A stretch of 64,000 nt of DNA from Fidelibacterota bacterium (GTDB lineage: Bacteria > Fidelibacterota > Marinisomatia > Marinisomatales > SCKK01). Positions within the stretch are counted from its first letter, which is position 1. Each line of letters opens with the position of its first letter. This document shows, in pieces, positions 55,378 to 64,000 of the stretch. The translations under genes were made by a program, and so were the position numbers. The stretch covers positions 159,616-223,615 of the forward strand of contig SCKK01000001.1 of NCBI GenBank assembly GCA_004124475.1. The letters run 5' to 3'. The notes under the pieces were generated by a model that had not been told where the DNA came from, did no database searches, and was given only the letters and a program-made list of their open reading frames with translations.

Positions 55378-58300
55378 ATGAAACACCAATCTTTTACGAA
55401 TAATCCCGATGAATCGGGACAAGTGCGTGGCACGTCTACATCTACTGCCAAGATTTGCCAATCCTTGTCCACGCACAGCGTCCTGTGGACAGCCCGCCTG
55501 CCGGCAGGGCAGGGCTCCTTTGGAAAGGTTGCTTGCTCACTTTTTCTCATTCTCACTGCCTCAAGCCAGGTGGCATTTTCTCAAAACGGAACGCTTGACT
55601 CCACTTTTTCCTCTGATGGAATAGTCACCACTATAGTTGACGGTTATGCTAGAGGCCATGCGGTTGTACTTCAGTCAGATGGGAAGATTGTGGTGGCAGG
55701 ATATGGATATATTGGGAGTAGTAATGATTTTGTTATGGTTCGATATAACAGCGACGGGTCTCTGGATACTGGCTTTGGGACTAACGGCGTTGTTACCACT
55801 GATATAAGCGGGGGAAGTGATGTTGCTAATTCTATTGCGCTTCAGTCAGATGGGAAGATTGTGGCTATAGGATATGGAGGACTCGGGGGAAGCGAGGATT
55901 TTGTTGTGGTTCGGTACAACAGCGATGGGTCTCTGGACACCGGCTTTGGGACTAACGGCATTGTTACCACCAATTTATACGGGAGCGATGACGTTGCTAA
56001 TTCTGTTGCGCTCCAATCAGATGGAAAGATTTTGGTGGCAGGTTCTGGAGGACCTGTGGGTAATTGGGATTTTGTTGTGGTTCGATATAACAGCGATGGG
56101 TCTCTGGACACGGGCTTTGGGACTAACGGCATTGTTACCACCAATTTATACGGGAACAATGACATTGCTAATTCTGTTGCGCTTCAGTCAGACGGAAAGA
56201 TTGTGGCTGCAGGTGATGGGGGAGATGTATATAGCGTATTTATGGTAGTTCGATATAACAGCGATGGGTCTCTGGACACTGGTTTTGGAAATAATGGCAT
56301 TGTTACCACCGATATAAGCACGGGAGGTGACGTTGCTAATTCTATTGCGCTTCAGTCAGATGGGAAGATTGTGGTTGCAGGACGTGTAGGAGGTGGTGGA
56401 AGCGAAGATTTTGTTGTAGTTCGATATAACAGCGATGGGTCTCTGGACACTGGTTTTGGGACTAATGGCATTGTTACCATTGATATAAGTGGGGGAGGTG
56501 ACTTTGCTAATTCTATTGTGCTTCAGTCAGATGGGAAGATTGTGGTGGGAGGAAGTACCGGAAGCGGTGGAATCGATTTTGTTGTAGTTCGATATAACAG
56601 CGATGGGTCTCTGGACACTGGTTTTGGGACTAATGGCATTGTTACCACCGATATAAGCGGGGGAGAAGACGTTGTTAATTCTGTGATTCTTCAATCAGAT
56701 GGGAAGATTGTGGCAGTAGGTTATACTTGGACTGGTAGCACTATGGCCTTCGCCGTGGTGCGGTACATTTCTGAGTCAACCCCCGCCGCCCCAACAGGTC
56801 TCACCGCCACCGCCGGCAACGAACAAGTCACCCTGTCCTGGAACGCCAACACGGAGCCAGATCTTGCCAGTTACCGGATCTATCGGGACACCGTGTCGCC
56901 GGCCTCCACGTTCATTGCCACCGTTACGGCGCCCACCACAAACTACACCCACACAGGCTTAACCAATGGCCAGATTTATTATTACCGAATTACTGCTGTT
57001 GATAGCGCCGAGAATGAGAGCGGGTATTCCAGTGAAGTGAGCGCCATCCCCCGGAATACTACAATACTCCCCTTTCTATCACCGGCCAGCCAGGTTTCCT
57101 CGGATGGCACTGTGAAAAACTTCCAGAAAATCAGCGACACGGAAGGCAGTTTTACCGCTACAATGAATAATAGCGACTTTTTTGGGATCGAGGTGGCGGC
57201 CCTGGGTGACTTAGACGGTGACGGAATCACAGACCTGGCCGTGGGAGCCTATTATGATGATGACGGCGGGACTGACCGGGGAGCAGTGTACATATTTTTC
57301 ATGGAGACCGATGGCACGGTAAAATCGTACCAGAAGATCAGCGATACGGCAGGTAGTTTCACCGCTACACTGGATAATAGTGACGAATTTGGTGTCTCAG
57401 TGGCTTCCTTGGGAGACTTGAACGGAGATGGAATCACCGACTTGGCAGTGGCTGCCTTTTTTGATGACGACGGGGGGACGGACCGGGGAGCAGTGTACAT
57501 ATTGTTCATGCAGACCGACGGCACGGTAAAATCATTCCAAAAGATCTGTGATACTGCCGGCAATTTCACTGGAACTTTGGATAATCAAGATTATTTTGGC
57601 AACTCTCTGGCCGCTCTCGGAGACCTGGATGGGGACGGAGTGGTCGACCTGGCAGTGGGGGCCTTTGCCGATGATGATGGCGGATTTAACCGGGGCGCAG
57701 TGTACGTGTTATTCATGCAGACCGATGGGACGGTGAAGTCATACCAAAAGATCAGCGATACGGCAGGTAACTTCACGGGTACACTTGATAATAACGATAA
57801 TTTTGGTACCTCGGTTACCGCATTGGGTGATTTTGACGGGGACGGAGTGGTCGACCTGGCAGTTGGGGTTCCTCCGGATGATGATGGGGGGCAAGACCGG
57901 GGGGCGATGTACATATTGTTTATGAAGACCGATGGAACGGTGAAGTCGTCTCAAAAGATCAGCCACTCGGTGGGTAACTTCTCCGGTAATCTGAGCAATG
58001 GTGATTTCTTTGGGACCTCGATTTCTACTTTGGGTGACCTGAATGGGGATGGGGTGGCCGATCTGGTCGTGGGAGCCTATGGTGATAATGATAGTGGAGC
58101 TGACAGAGGGTCTGTCTATATATTATTCATGAAGACCGATGGAACAGTGAAGTCCTCTCAGAAAATCAGCGATATAGCTGGCAATTTCACTGGTACTTTG
58201 GATGATGGCGATCGTTTTGGGCTTGCGGTGACCGCACTGGGAGACCTAGACGGGGACGGGGTCACCGACCTGGCCGTGGGAGCCGATAATGATGATGACG

Positions 58301-61300
58301 GTGGGGAAAATCGGGGAGCGGTGTATGTGCTGTTTCTGCAAGATGTAACCCCCGCTGCCCCCTCCGGCCTCACCGCTACACCTGGCAACGAGCAAGTAAC
58401 CCTCCGCTGGGATGCTAATACGGAAGCCGACCTGCACAAGTACAACATCTATCGCAATACCTATTCTCCACCCATCACACTGATTGACAGTGTTGTTGCT
58501 ACTTCTCCACCCGATACATTTTACACCGACATCGGTTTAACGAACAGTACGATCTACTACTACCGCATCACTGCCGTGGACAGCGCTGGAAATGGGAGCG
58601 GGTTTTCTAATGAGGTGAGTGCGACCCCCAGCGCTCCAGGACTAACCGAAGTGAGTGGGATTATTTCAAGTAATACAACCTGGACTTTAACGGGAAGTCC
58701 TTACATTGTCACAGGCAATGTTTTAGTGAACAGCGGGGTTACCCTCACAATTGAACCAGGGGTGACGGTGAAATTTGATGCAGAAATATCTATTCAAATA
58801 AATGGAACATTAGTAGCACAGGGAACAGTAGCAGATTCGATTATTTTTACTTCAAATCAAAACAATCCGGCCTTGAGTGATTGGGGAGCAATTATATTTA
58901 AAAATGAAAGCCAAGATGCAACCTACGATAGTGAAGGAAATTACCAAAGTGGTTGTGTCCTAAAATATGTCAGAGTTGAGTATGGAGGGAGTGTTAGTGA
59001 TTATGGTGGTGTAAATGTTGAGTTTTCGTCACCATTTATTAGTAACTGCGTGATTATAAAAAACAATATTACAGGGGTAAATCTATCAACGGGAAGCCCC
59101 AAAATATCCTTTTGTGTAATAAAAAATAACAGTGGTTTTGGTATTTATGGTCAATCATCGTCCATACCGGAAATAAGTAAAAATACAATAGAAAATAACT
59201 CGTCTTCCGGAATCTATATTACTGGTGGTGGCGTTACTATCACTAGTAATACAATCAAGAATAATTCAGTCGGAATTTCAATATATTTTTCCAATAGTAA
59301 ACCTATTGTTAAAAAGAATATAATTTTAAATAATAATGGTGATGGTGTTTATTGCTGGTATAATTTTTCGACTGGAGTTGAGATTGATAGCAACTTTATT
59401 ATTGATAACAAAGGAGATGGCATTTTTTCAGATGATAGAAATACAATCATTTCCAATAATGTTATCTATAATAATTCAGAATATGGAATAAATTCAGGTT
59501 ATGGTAGTATAATTATACAGCAAAACACCATATTAAATAATTCAAGTGGTGGGATTTTTTGTGATGATGGTCCCTACACTATAATTAAGAATACAATTTA
59601 TAATGATAGTGATCTAAATCTTGTATATATAAATCATGATGATAGTGGAGAATTTTTTAATTTAAATAATAACAATTTTAAAACAAGCGGTTTCGCTGTT
59701 TATAACAACGGTTCTACAAACATATCAGGAACATCGAATTGGTGGGGAACATCAAATTCTTCAGAAATCCAAACTTTAATTTATGACTGGTTCGATAATG
59801 CATCGCTAGGAATTGTTAACTATGATTCCTATTTATCAACACATGACATTGACGCTCCAATTTCTCCATCTGCAAATGTCTTAATGCAATCTACCGTGGG
59901 CGGTGTTCAGTTAACGTGGAACGCTAATACAGAAAGCGACCTTTCAGGGTATAAGGTCTATTACGTCAATTATACAGGATATTCATTCTCTAATTCGGTT
60001 GATGTGGGTAATGTCACATCCTACACTTTATCAGGTGTCACGACCTCTGATACAATAGCCGTCACGGCCTACGATTCCAATGCGGATGGAACCGATGACC
60101 AAGTCGAAGGCCATGAAAGCTGGTTTGCTTTTGGTGTCGTTCAAGATGTGACACCCCCTTCAATACCCCAAAACCTCACCGCCACCCCTGGTAACGAGCA
60201 AGTAACCCTCCGCTGGGATGCAAATACGGAAGCGGATCTGCACAAGTACAACATCTATAGCAATACCTTTTCTCCACCCATCACCCTGATTGATAGCGTC
60301 GTTGCTACTTCTCCACCCGATACATTCTACACCGACACCAGCTTGACCAACGGTACACTGTACTACTACCGCATCACTGCCGTGGACAGTGCTGGAAATG
60401 GTAGCGGGTTTTCTAATGAGGTGAGTGGCACGCCTCAGGATCTCACGCCCCCCGCCGCGCCCACCGGCATTACCGCCACACCCGGTGATGGCCAGGTCTC
60501 CCTTTCTTGGTCGGCCAACACCGAGAGCGATTTCTATTTCTACAAGGTCTACCGGAATACCGCCCCTGACACGATTGGATTCTCCTCGATTGCCAGCGTA
60601 TTCCAACCGAATACGACCTACAACGATTTGGCTGTTGTGAACGGTACCATCTACTACTACTGGGTCAGTGCTCAGGACTCGTCAGGTAATGAGAGTGGTC
60701 TATCCGTCATGGTAAGTGCCATCCCGTCAGCTCCTAACCCAAGACTTCTTATGGGCACCGTAACGGGGTGGCAGGAAAGCTCCAGCGATTTTGCGTTTGA
60801 CGATTCCGTTAATGTGAATAGTGACATGGTAGCCTGGTGGTCCGTCGGCAGCGCCAGCGCAGGTACAGGCTACTTCTACGGCGGCTATGTCGCCGGTCCT
60901 ACCACGAATGATTCGATATATGTAGCCTATGCACCGGGCGTTACCGATATCACCCAGGTCACCGATGCCTCTGTCTATACGTATTATGATCACGCAACTC
61001 CCATTGTTGGCGAAGGTGAATTTGTCCTTTACCACAATACGCTAACAGGCTATTACGCTGCATTCAGAGTAGATGACATTTATCCGTCCGGTGCGACAGC
61101 TAATTTGGACGCGACTTGGTACTTTCAACCTAACGGGACGGCGAATTTTGCTTCACCTGCCCCCGCCGCGCCCACCAGTCTCACCGCTACCCCCGGCGAT
61201 GGGCAAGTCACTCTCCATTGGAGTCCAAACACTGAACCAGACTTGCACAAGTACAACATCTATCGCAATACCTATTCTCCTCCCATCACTCTGATTGACA

Positions 61301-64000
61301 GTGTCGTTGCTACTTCTCCACCCGATACATTCTACACCGATACAGGTCTGACCAACAGTACGATCTATTACTACCGCATCACCGCGGTGGATAGTACAGG
61401 GAATGAGAGTGGGTATTCCAGTGAGGTGAGTGCGACACCGCCACCAAGTAATGAATATGTGGGTAGCGAGTTCTCAATTGGTGGAGACGGTGTTACAGTT
61501 GGTACAATAGACATTTCTGATGCTGGTACCATTACCGATCTAAATATCAAAATTACCTATGATGGATCCTCGAACACCGCATTACAATACTTGAGCATGT
61601 ACTTATTATCGCCCTCAGGCACATCAACAACGTTATTTACAAAATCGACCTTGAATGGATCACTATATCAAACATTGTTTGATGACGAGGCATCGGAACC
61701 TATTGGTAGTGGCTCATCGCCCTATTTAGGCTCGTACCACCCAGAGGCTAGTTTGGATGTGTTTGATGGGGAATCTATCATTGGAATGTGGTCTTTGGTG
61801 GTAGATAATAGTCAAGGTTTTACAGCAACAGCTCAGTGGTCACTTTTCATAGAATCTGATAGTTCAACACCTACTATTCCACCCAATTATGGCACTTTAT
61901 ATGCCGGTATTGAGTTTTCCGTTACTGGAGATGGTGTCACTGTCGGTACCATAGACATTTCTGATGCTGGCACCATCAACGATTTAAATGTGAGACTTAC
62001 CTATGACGGGTCTTCGTTCAGCGCGCTACAATACGTGAGTATGTCGGTGATATCTCCCTCAAGTACTTCGATGACGTTATTGGGGATCACGTCCTTAAAT
62101 GGTTCGTTATATCTAACATTGTTTGACGATGAGGCATCAGAATCAATTACAACTGGCTCATCTCCCTATTTAGGATCATATCAGCCTCAAGATAATTTGA
62201 GTGTATTTGACGGAAAGTCCATTACGGGGACATGGTCTTTGGTAGTAAATAATAGTCAAGGATTCACAGGGACTTGCAATTGGAGTTTACTTATTAACCC
62301 TCCGTATGTGACTCCTCCCGACACTCCACAATCCCTCACCACCACCCCCAGCAACGGCCAAGTCACCCTCCGCTGGGATGCAAATACGGAAGCCGACCTG
62401 CACAAGTACAACATCTATCGGGATATTACTTCACCAGCACAAACTCTCATTGACAGCGTCGTGGCCGCTTCCCCGCCGGACACCTTTTACACCGACACCG
62501 GCTTGACCAACGGCACACTGTATTACTACCGCATAACCGCCGTAGACAGCACCGGGAATGAGAGTGGGTTTTCTACCGAGGTAAGCGGCACGCCTCAGGA
62601 TCTCACGCCCCCCGCCGCGCCCATCGGCCTGGTGGTGACCGATTCCACCACTTCCAGCGGGACAGTCTCGCTGCGGTGGAACCGGAACACGGAGGCGGAC
62701 TTCCTGCGCTACCGGGTCTACTGGGACACGTTTTTGCCGCCCTCCACCCGGCGCGATTCCACCGGGAGCATTACCGATACCACTATCACCATTACCGGCC
62801 TGACCAACGGTGTCCGGCACTACTTCGCGGTGCGGGCGGTGGACAACGCCCTGCTTGAAAGCCCCAATTCCAACGTTGTGAGCGCCACGCCCAGAATCGT
62901 TTTCACCGCTCAGACGAACCCCGCCACTGACGTTTCTACCAACTCTGCTACCCTCAGGGGTACCGTAAATCCAGGCGGCCTGAGCACCACCATCACCTTC
63001 GAGTGGGGCACTTCCACCCTCTATGGGTTTGCGGTGACGGCCGACCAGAGCCCCCTGTTCGACACCCTCGACGTGGCCGTAAGCGCCACTCTTTTTGGTC
63101 TTGCGCCCAACACCACTTACCACTACCGGGTGGTGGCCATCAACAGCAAGGGTACCAGCTATGGTGATGACCTGTTCTTCACCACGCCGGTTAGGGATGA
63201 GTTCACCAAGATCACCTCCGGCCCTGTTGTCAACGACGGGGGCACATCCCTGGGTGTGGCTTGGGGGGACGCCGACGATGACGGCGACCTGGAGCTGTTC
63301 GTAGGAAATGTTGGTGGTGAGAACAACTTTTTATACAACAACAACGGGGATGCCACCTTCACCAGCATCATTTCCGGCCCGGTGGTCACCGATGGGGGCT
63401 TTTCCCGCACCGGCGCCTGGGGGGACTACGACAACGACGGGGACCTGGACCTGTTCGTGACCAACGTGGACATGGACAACTTCCTGTATGCCAACAATGG
63501 GGACGGCACCTTCACCAAGATCATATCGGGCCCGGTGGTCACCGATGGGGGTGTCTCCCGGAGCGGTTCCTGGGGGGACTACGACAACGATGGGGACCTA
63601 GACCTGTTCGTGGCAAACACGAATGAAAACAACTTTTTATATGCCAACAACGGCGACGGCACATTCACCAAGATCACTACCGGCCCGGCGGAGGTCGCCG
63701 ATTCCAGTGCGTCTTTCAGTGCCAACTGGGCCGACTTTGACAACGATGGGGACCTGGACCTGTTCGTGGCAAACATCGGGGGTCAAAACAATTATCTGTA
63801 CGTCAACAACGGCAATGGCACCTTCACGCAGATGACCTCCGGCCCGGTGGTCACTGACGGGGGCAACTCATTAAGCGGCGCCTGGGGGGACTATGACAAC
63901 GACGGGGACCTAGACCTGTTCGTGGCGAATTTTGGGGAAAACGACTTCTTGTACACCAACAACGGTGCTGGCGCCTTTACTCGTGAGCTTTTCGGCCCGG
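55378..64000 (+). CDS. Giant secreted multidomain protein (incomplete at window end)
   Basis: One frame stays open from ATG 55378 to the window end (over 2,870 codons). Order by residue: signal region 1-65 (VACSLFLILTASSQVAFSQ); delta-60/DUF5122 repeats 69-466 (RYNSDGSLDTGFGTNGIVTT); FN3 468-560; FG-GAP/integrin-like repeats 562-991 (LGDLDGDGVTDLAVGA type); FN3 992-1085; right-handed beta-helix 1091-1490; three FN3 1495-1782; unknown domain 1786-1926; FN3 1928-2021; two P-domain-like copies 2027-2308; three FN3 or FN3-like 2312-2602; VCBS/FG-GAP repeats from 2603 (DYDNDGDLDLFVAN). It should be a surface adhesin or matrix protein. The missing C-terminus would show whether it carries a type IX sorting domain. 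The first 45 residues are partly encoded by palindromes. Confidence 0.88.
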   Translation, partial: MKHQSFTNNPDESGQVRGTSTSTAKICQSLSTHSVLWTARLPAGQGSFGKVACSLFLILTASSQVAFSQNGTLDSTFSSDGIVTTIVDGYARGHAVVLQSDGKIVVAGYGYIGSSNDFVMVRYNSDGSLDTGFGTNGVVTTDISGGSDVANSIALQSDGKIVAIGYGGLGGSEDFVVVRYNSDGSLDTGFGTNGIVTTNLYGSDDVANSVALQSDGKILVAGSGGPVGNWDFVVVRYNSDGSLDTGFGTNGIVTTNLYGNNDIANSVALQSDGKIVAAGDGGDVYSVFMVVRYNSDGSLDTGFGNNGIVTTDISTGGDVANSIALQSDGKIVVAGRVGGGGSEDFVVVRYNSDGSLDTGFGTNGIVTIDISGGGDFANSIVLQSDGKIVVGGSTGSGGIDFVVVRYNSDGSLDTGFGTNGIVTTDISGGEDVVNSVILQSDGKIVAVGYTWTGSTMAFAVVRYISESTPAAPTGLTATAGNEQVTLSWNANTEPDLASYRIYRDTVSPASTFIATVTAPTTNYTHTGLTNGQIYYYRITAVDSAENESGYSSEVSAIPRNTTILPFLSPASQVSSDGTVKNFQKISDTEGSFTATMNNSDFFGIEVAALGDLDGDGITDLAVGAYYDDDGGTDRGAVYIFFMETDGTVKSYQKISDTAGSFTATLDNSDEFGVSVASLGDLNGDGITDLAVAAFFDDDGGTDRGAVYILFMQTDGTVKSFQKICDTAGNFTGTLDNQDYFGNSLAALGDLDGDGVVDLAVGAFADDDGGFNRGAVYVLFMQTDGTVKSYQKISDTAGNFTGTLDNNDNFGTSVTALGDFDGDGVVDLAVGVPPDDDGGQDRGAMYILFMKTDGTVKSSQKISHSVGNFSGNLSNGDFFGTSISTLGDLNGDGVADLVVGAYGDNDSGADRGSVYILFMKTDGTVKSSQKISDIAGNFTGTLDDGDRFGLAVTALGDLDGDGVTDLAVGADNDDDGGENRGAVYVLFLQDVTPAAPSGLTATPGNEQVTLRWDANTEADLHKYNIYRNTYSPPITLIDSVVATSPPDTFYTDIGLTNSTIYYYRITAVDSAGNGSGFSNEVSATPSAPGLTEVSGIISSNTTWTLTGSPYIVTGNVLVNSGVTLTIEPGVTVKFDAEISIQINGTLVAQGTVADSIIFTSNQNNPALSDWGAIIFKNESQDATYDSEGNYQSGCVLKYVRVEYGGSVSDYGGVNVEFSSPFISNCVIIKNNITGVNLSTGSPKISFCVIKNNSGFGIYGQSSSIPEISKNTIENNSSSGIYITGGGVTITSNTIKNNSVGISIYFSNSKPIVKKNIILNNNGDGVYCWYNFSTGVEIDSNFIIDNKGDGIFSDDRNTIISNNVIYNNSEYGINSGYGSIIIQQNTILNNSSGGIFCDDGPYTIIKNTIYNDSDLNLVYINHDDSGEFFNLNNNNFKTSGFAVYNNGSTNISGTSNWWGTSNSSEIQTLIYDWFDNASLGIVNYDSYLSTHDIDAPISPSANVLMQSTVGGVQLTWNANTESDLSGYKVYYVNYTGYSFSNSVDVGNVTSYTLSGVTTSDTIAVTAYDSNADGTDDQVEGHESWFAFGVVQDVTPPSIPQNLTATPGNEQVTLRWDANTEADLHKYNIYSNTFSPPITLIDSVVATSPPDTFYTDTSLTNGTLYYYRITAVDSAGNGSGFSNEVSGTPQDLTPPAAPTGITATPGDGQVSLSWSANTESDFYFYKVYRNTAPDTIGFSSIASVFQPNTTYNDLAVVNGTIYYYWVSAQDSSGNESGLSVMVSAIPSAPNPRLLMGTVTGWQESSSDFAFDDSVNVNSDMVAWWSVGSASAGTGYFYGGYVAGPTTNDSIYVAYAPGVTDITQVTDASVYTYYDHATPIVGEGEFVLYHNTLTGYYAAFRVDDIYPSGATANLDATWYFQPNGTANFASPAPAAPTSLTATPGDGQVTLHWSPNTEPDLHKYNIYRNTYSPPITLIDSVVATSPPDTFYTDTGLTNSTIYYYRITAVDSTGNESGYSSEVSATPPPSNEYVGSEFSIGGDGVTVGTIDISDAGTITDLNIKITYDGSSNTALQYLSMYLLSPSGTSTTLFTKSTLNGSLYQTLFDDEASEPIGSGSSPYLGSYHPEASLDVFDGESIIGMWSLVVDNSQGFTATAQWSLFIESDSSTPTIPPNYGTLYAGIEFSVTGDGVTVGTIDISDAGTINDLNVRLTYDGSSFSALQYVSMSVISPSSTSMTLLGITSLNGSLYLTLFDDEASESITTGSSPYLGSYQPQDNLSVFDGKSITGTWSLVVNNSQGFTGTCNWSLLINPPYVTPPDTPQSLTTTPSNGQVTLRWDANTEADLHKYNIYRDITSPAQTLIDSVVAASPPDTFYTDTGLTNGTLYYYRITAVDSTGNESGFSTEVSGTPQDLTPPAAPIGLVVTDSTTSSGTVSLRWNRNTEADFLRYRVYWDTFLPPSTRRDSTGSITDTTITITGLTNGVRHYFAVRAVDNALLESPNSNVVSATPRIVFTAQTNPATDVSTNSATLRGTVNPGGLSTTITFEWGTSTLYGFAVTADQSPLFDTLDVAVSATLFGLAPNTTYHYRVVAINSKGTSYGDDLFFTTPVRDEFTKITSGPVVNDGGTSLGVAWGDADDDGDLELFVGNVGGENNFLYNNNGDATFTSIISGPVVTDGGFSRTGAWGDYDNDGDLDLFVTNVDMDNFLYANNGDGTFTKIISGPVVTDGGVSRSGSWGDYDNDGDLDLFVANTNENNFLYANNGDGTFTKITTGPAEVADSSASFSANWADFDNDGDLDLFVANIGGQNNYLYVNNGNGTFTQMTSGPVVTDGGNSLSGAWGDYDNDGDLDLFVANFGENDFLYTNNGAGAFTRELFGP

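Noticed and set aside
55842..63835. Many open frames on the minus strand and in other plus frames across the giant gene
   Set aside because: They arise from the repeats of the real frame; their sequences mirror the repeat period and match no family.

Overview
The window looks like a chromosomal segment of an uncultured Gram-negative bacterium of the FCB group. My best guess is Candidatus Marinimicrobia (Neomarinimicrobiota) or a close relative, but no marker gene settles this. The grounds are a giant secreted mosaic protein (delta-60, FN3, FG-GAP and beta-helix modules), outer-membrane porin-cytochromes, CsgG/LPP20-type envelope proteins, an unusual density of short GC-rich palindromes, and integron remnants. 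Many genes are decayed, so this is a plastic region.

Layout. 1-8.1 kb: a minus-strand type I restriction-modification locus (hsdM, hsdS, hsdR). hsdR carries an in-frame DUF559 nuclease flanked by palindromes. hsdM has an in-frame amber codon and a palindromic insert, and RhuM/COG2865 debris lies between hsdM and hsdS. 8.1-11 kb: accessory DNA with an Abi-like gene, a ribbon-helix-helix gene, a first copy of an integron-integrase leader and a transporter fragment. 11-14.2 kb: an overlapping operon for protein-carrier-dependent cysteine synthesis (CysM-like synthase, JAMM peptidase, and a carrier-E1-rhodanese fusion) behind a DUF4395 protein. 14.7-17.1 kb: a dead EamA transporter and an ABC-2 exporter. 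17.2 kb: a second integrase-leader copy.

18-25 kb: a redox block. It holds a cytochrome b/c gene split by an AT-rich DEAD-box helicase gene, a haem-binding ASH lipoprotein, a cytochrome-porin, a dihaem cytochrome c, and a cyclase whose sensor domain has its own CXXCH motif. 25-30.8 kb: the most interesting block, a co-directional set of RibA, RibD-type reductase, zinc-less MDR dehydrogenase, degenerate QueD/PTPS-like protein, GT4 glycosyltransferase and methyltransferases. It looks like an uncharacterised pathway from GTP-derived pyrimidine to a glycosylated, methylated product. 30.9-35.4 kb: a minus-strand set for envelope lipid or polymer head-groups (ROK kinase, CDP-alcohol phosphatidyltransferase, LtaS-like transferase, methyltransferase).

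35.5-40.75 kb: an SDR pseudogene, then a small chromosomal integron. It has an integrase N-terminal remnant on the plus strand, an attI junction, and three minus-strand cassettes separated by recognisable attC sites; two of the cassettes are DUF2971 proteins. 40.75-48.9 kb: minus-strand core genes (OMP, PAP2 phosphatase, NAD+ DNA ligase, cysteine-desulfurase-like protein, epimerase, GNAT). 49-55 kb: envelope genes (TPR-SLH, FlgT-like, LPP20-like, TlpA-like, CsgG-like). Among these sit palindrome-associated hitchhiker genes (a four-helix-bundle S23 gene and a GIY-YIG nuclease). 55.4-64 kb: one continuous reading frame of more than 2,870 codons, still open at the window edge. I saw no rRNA, tRNA or CRISPR array.
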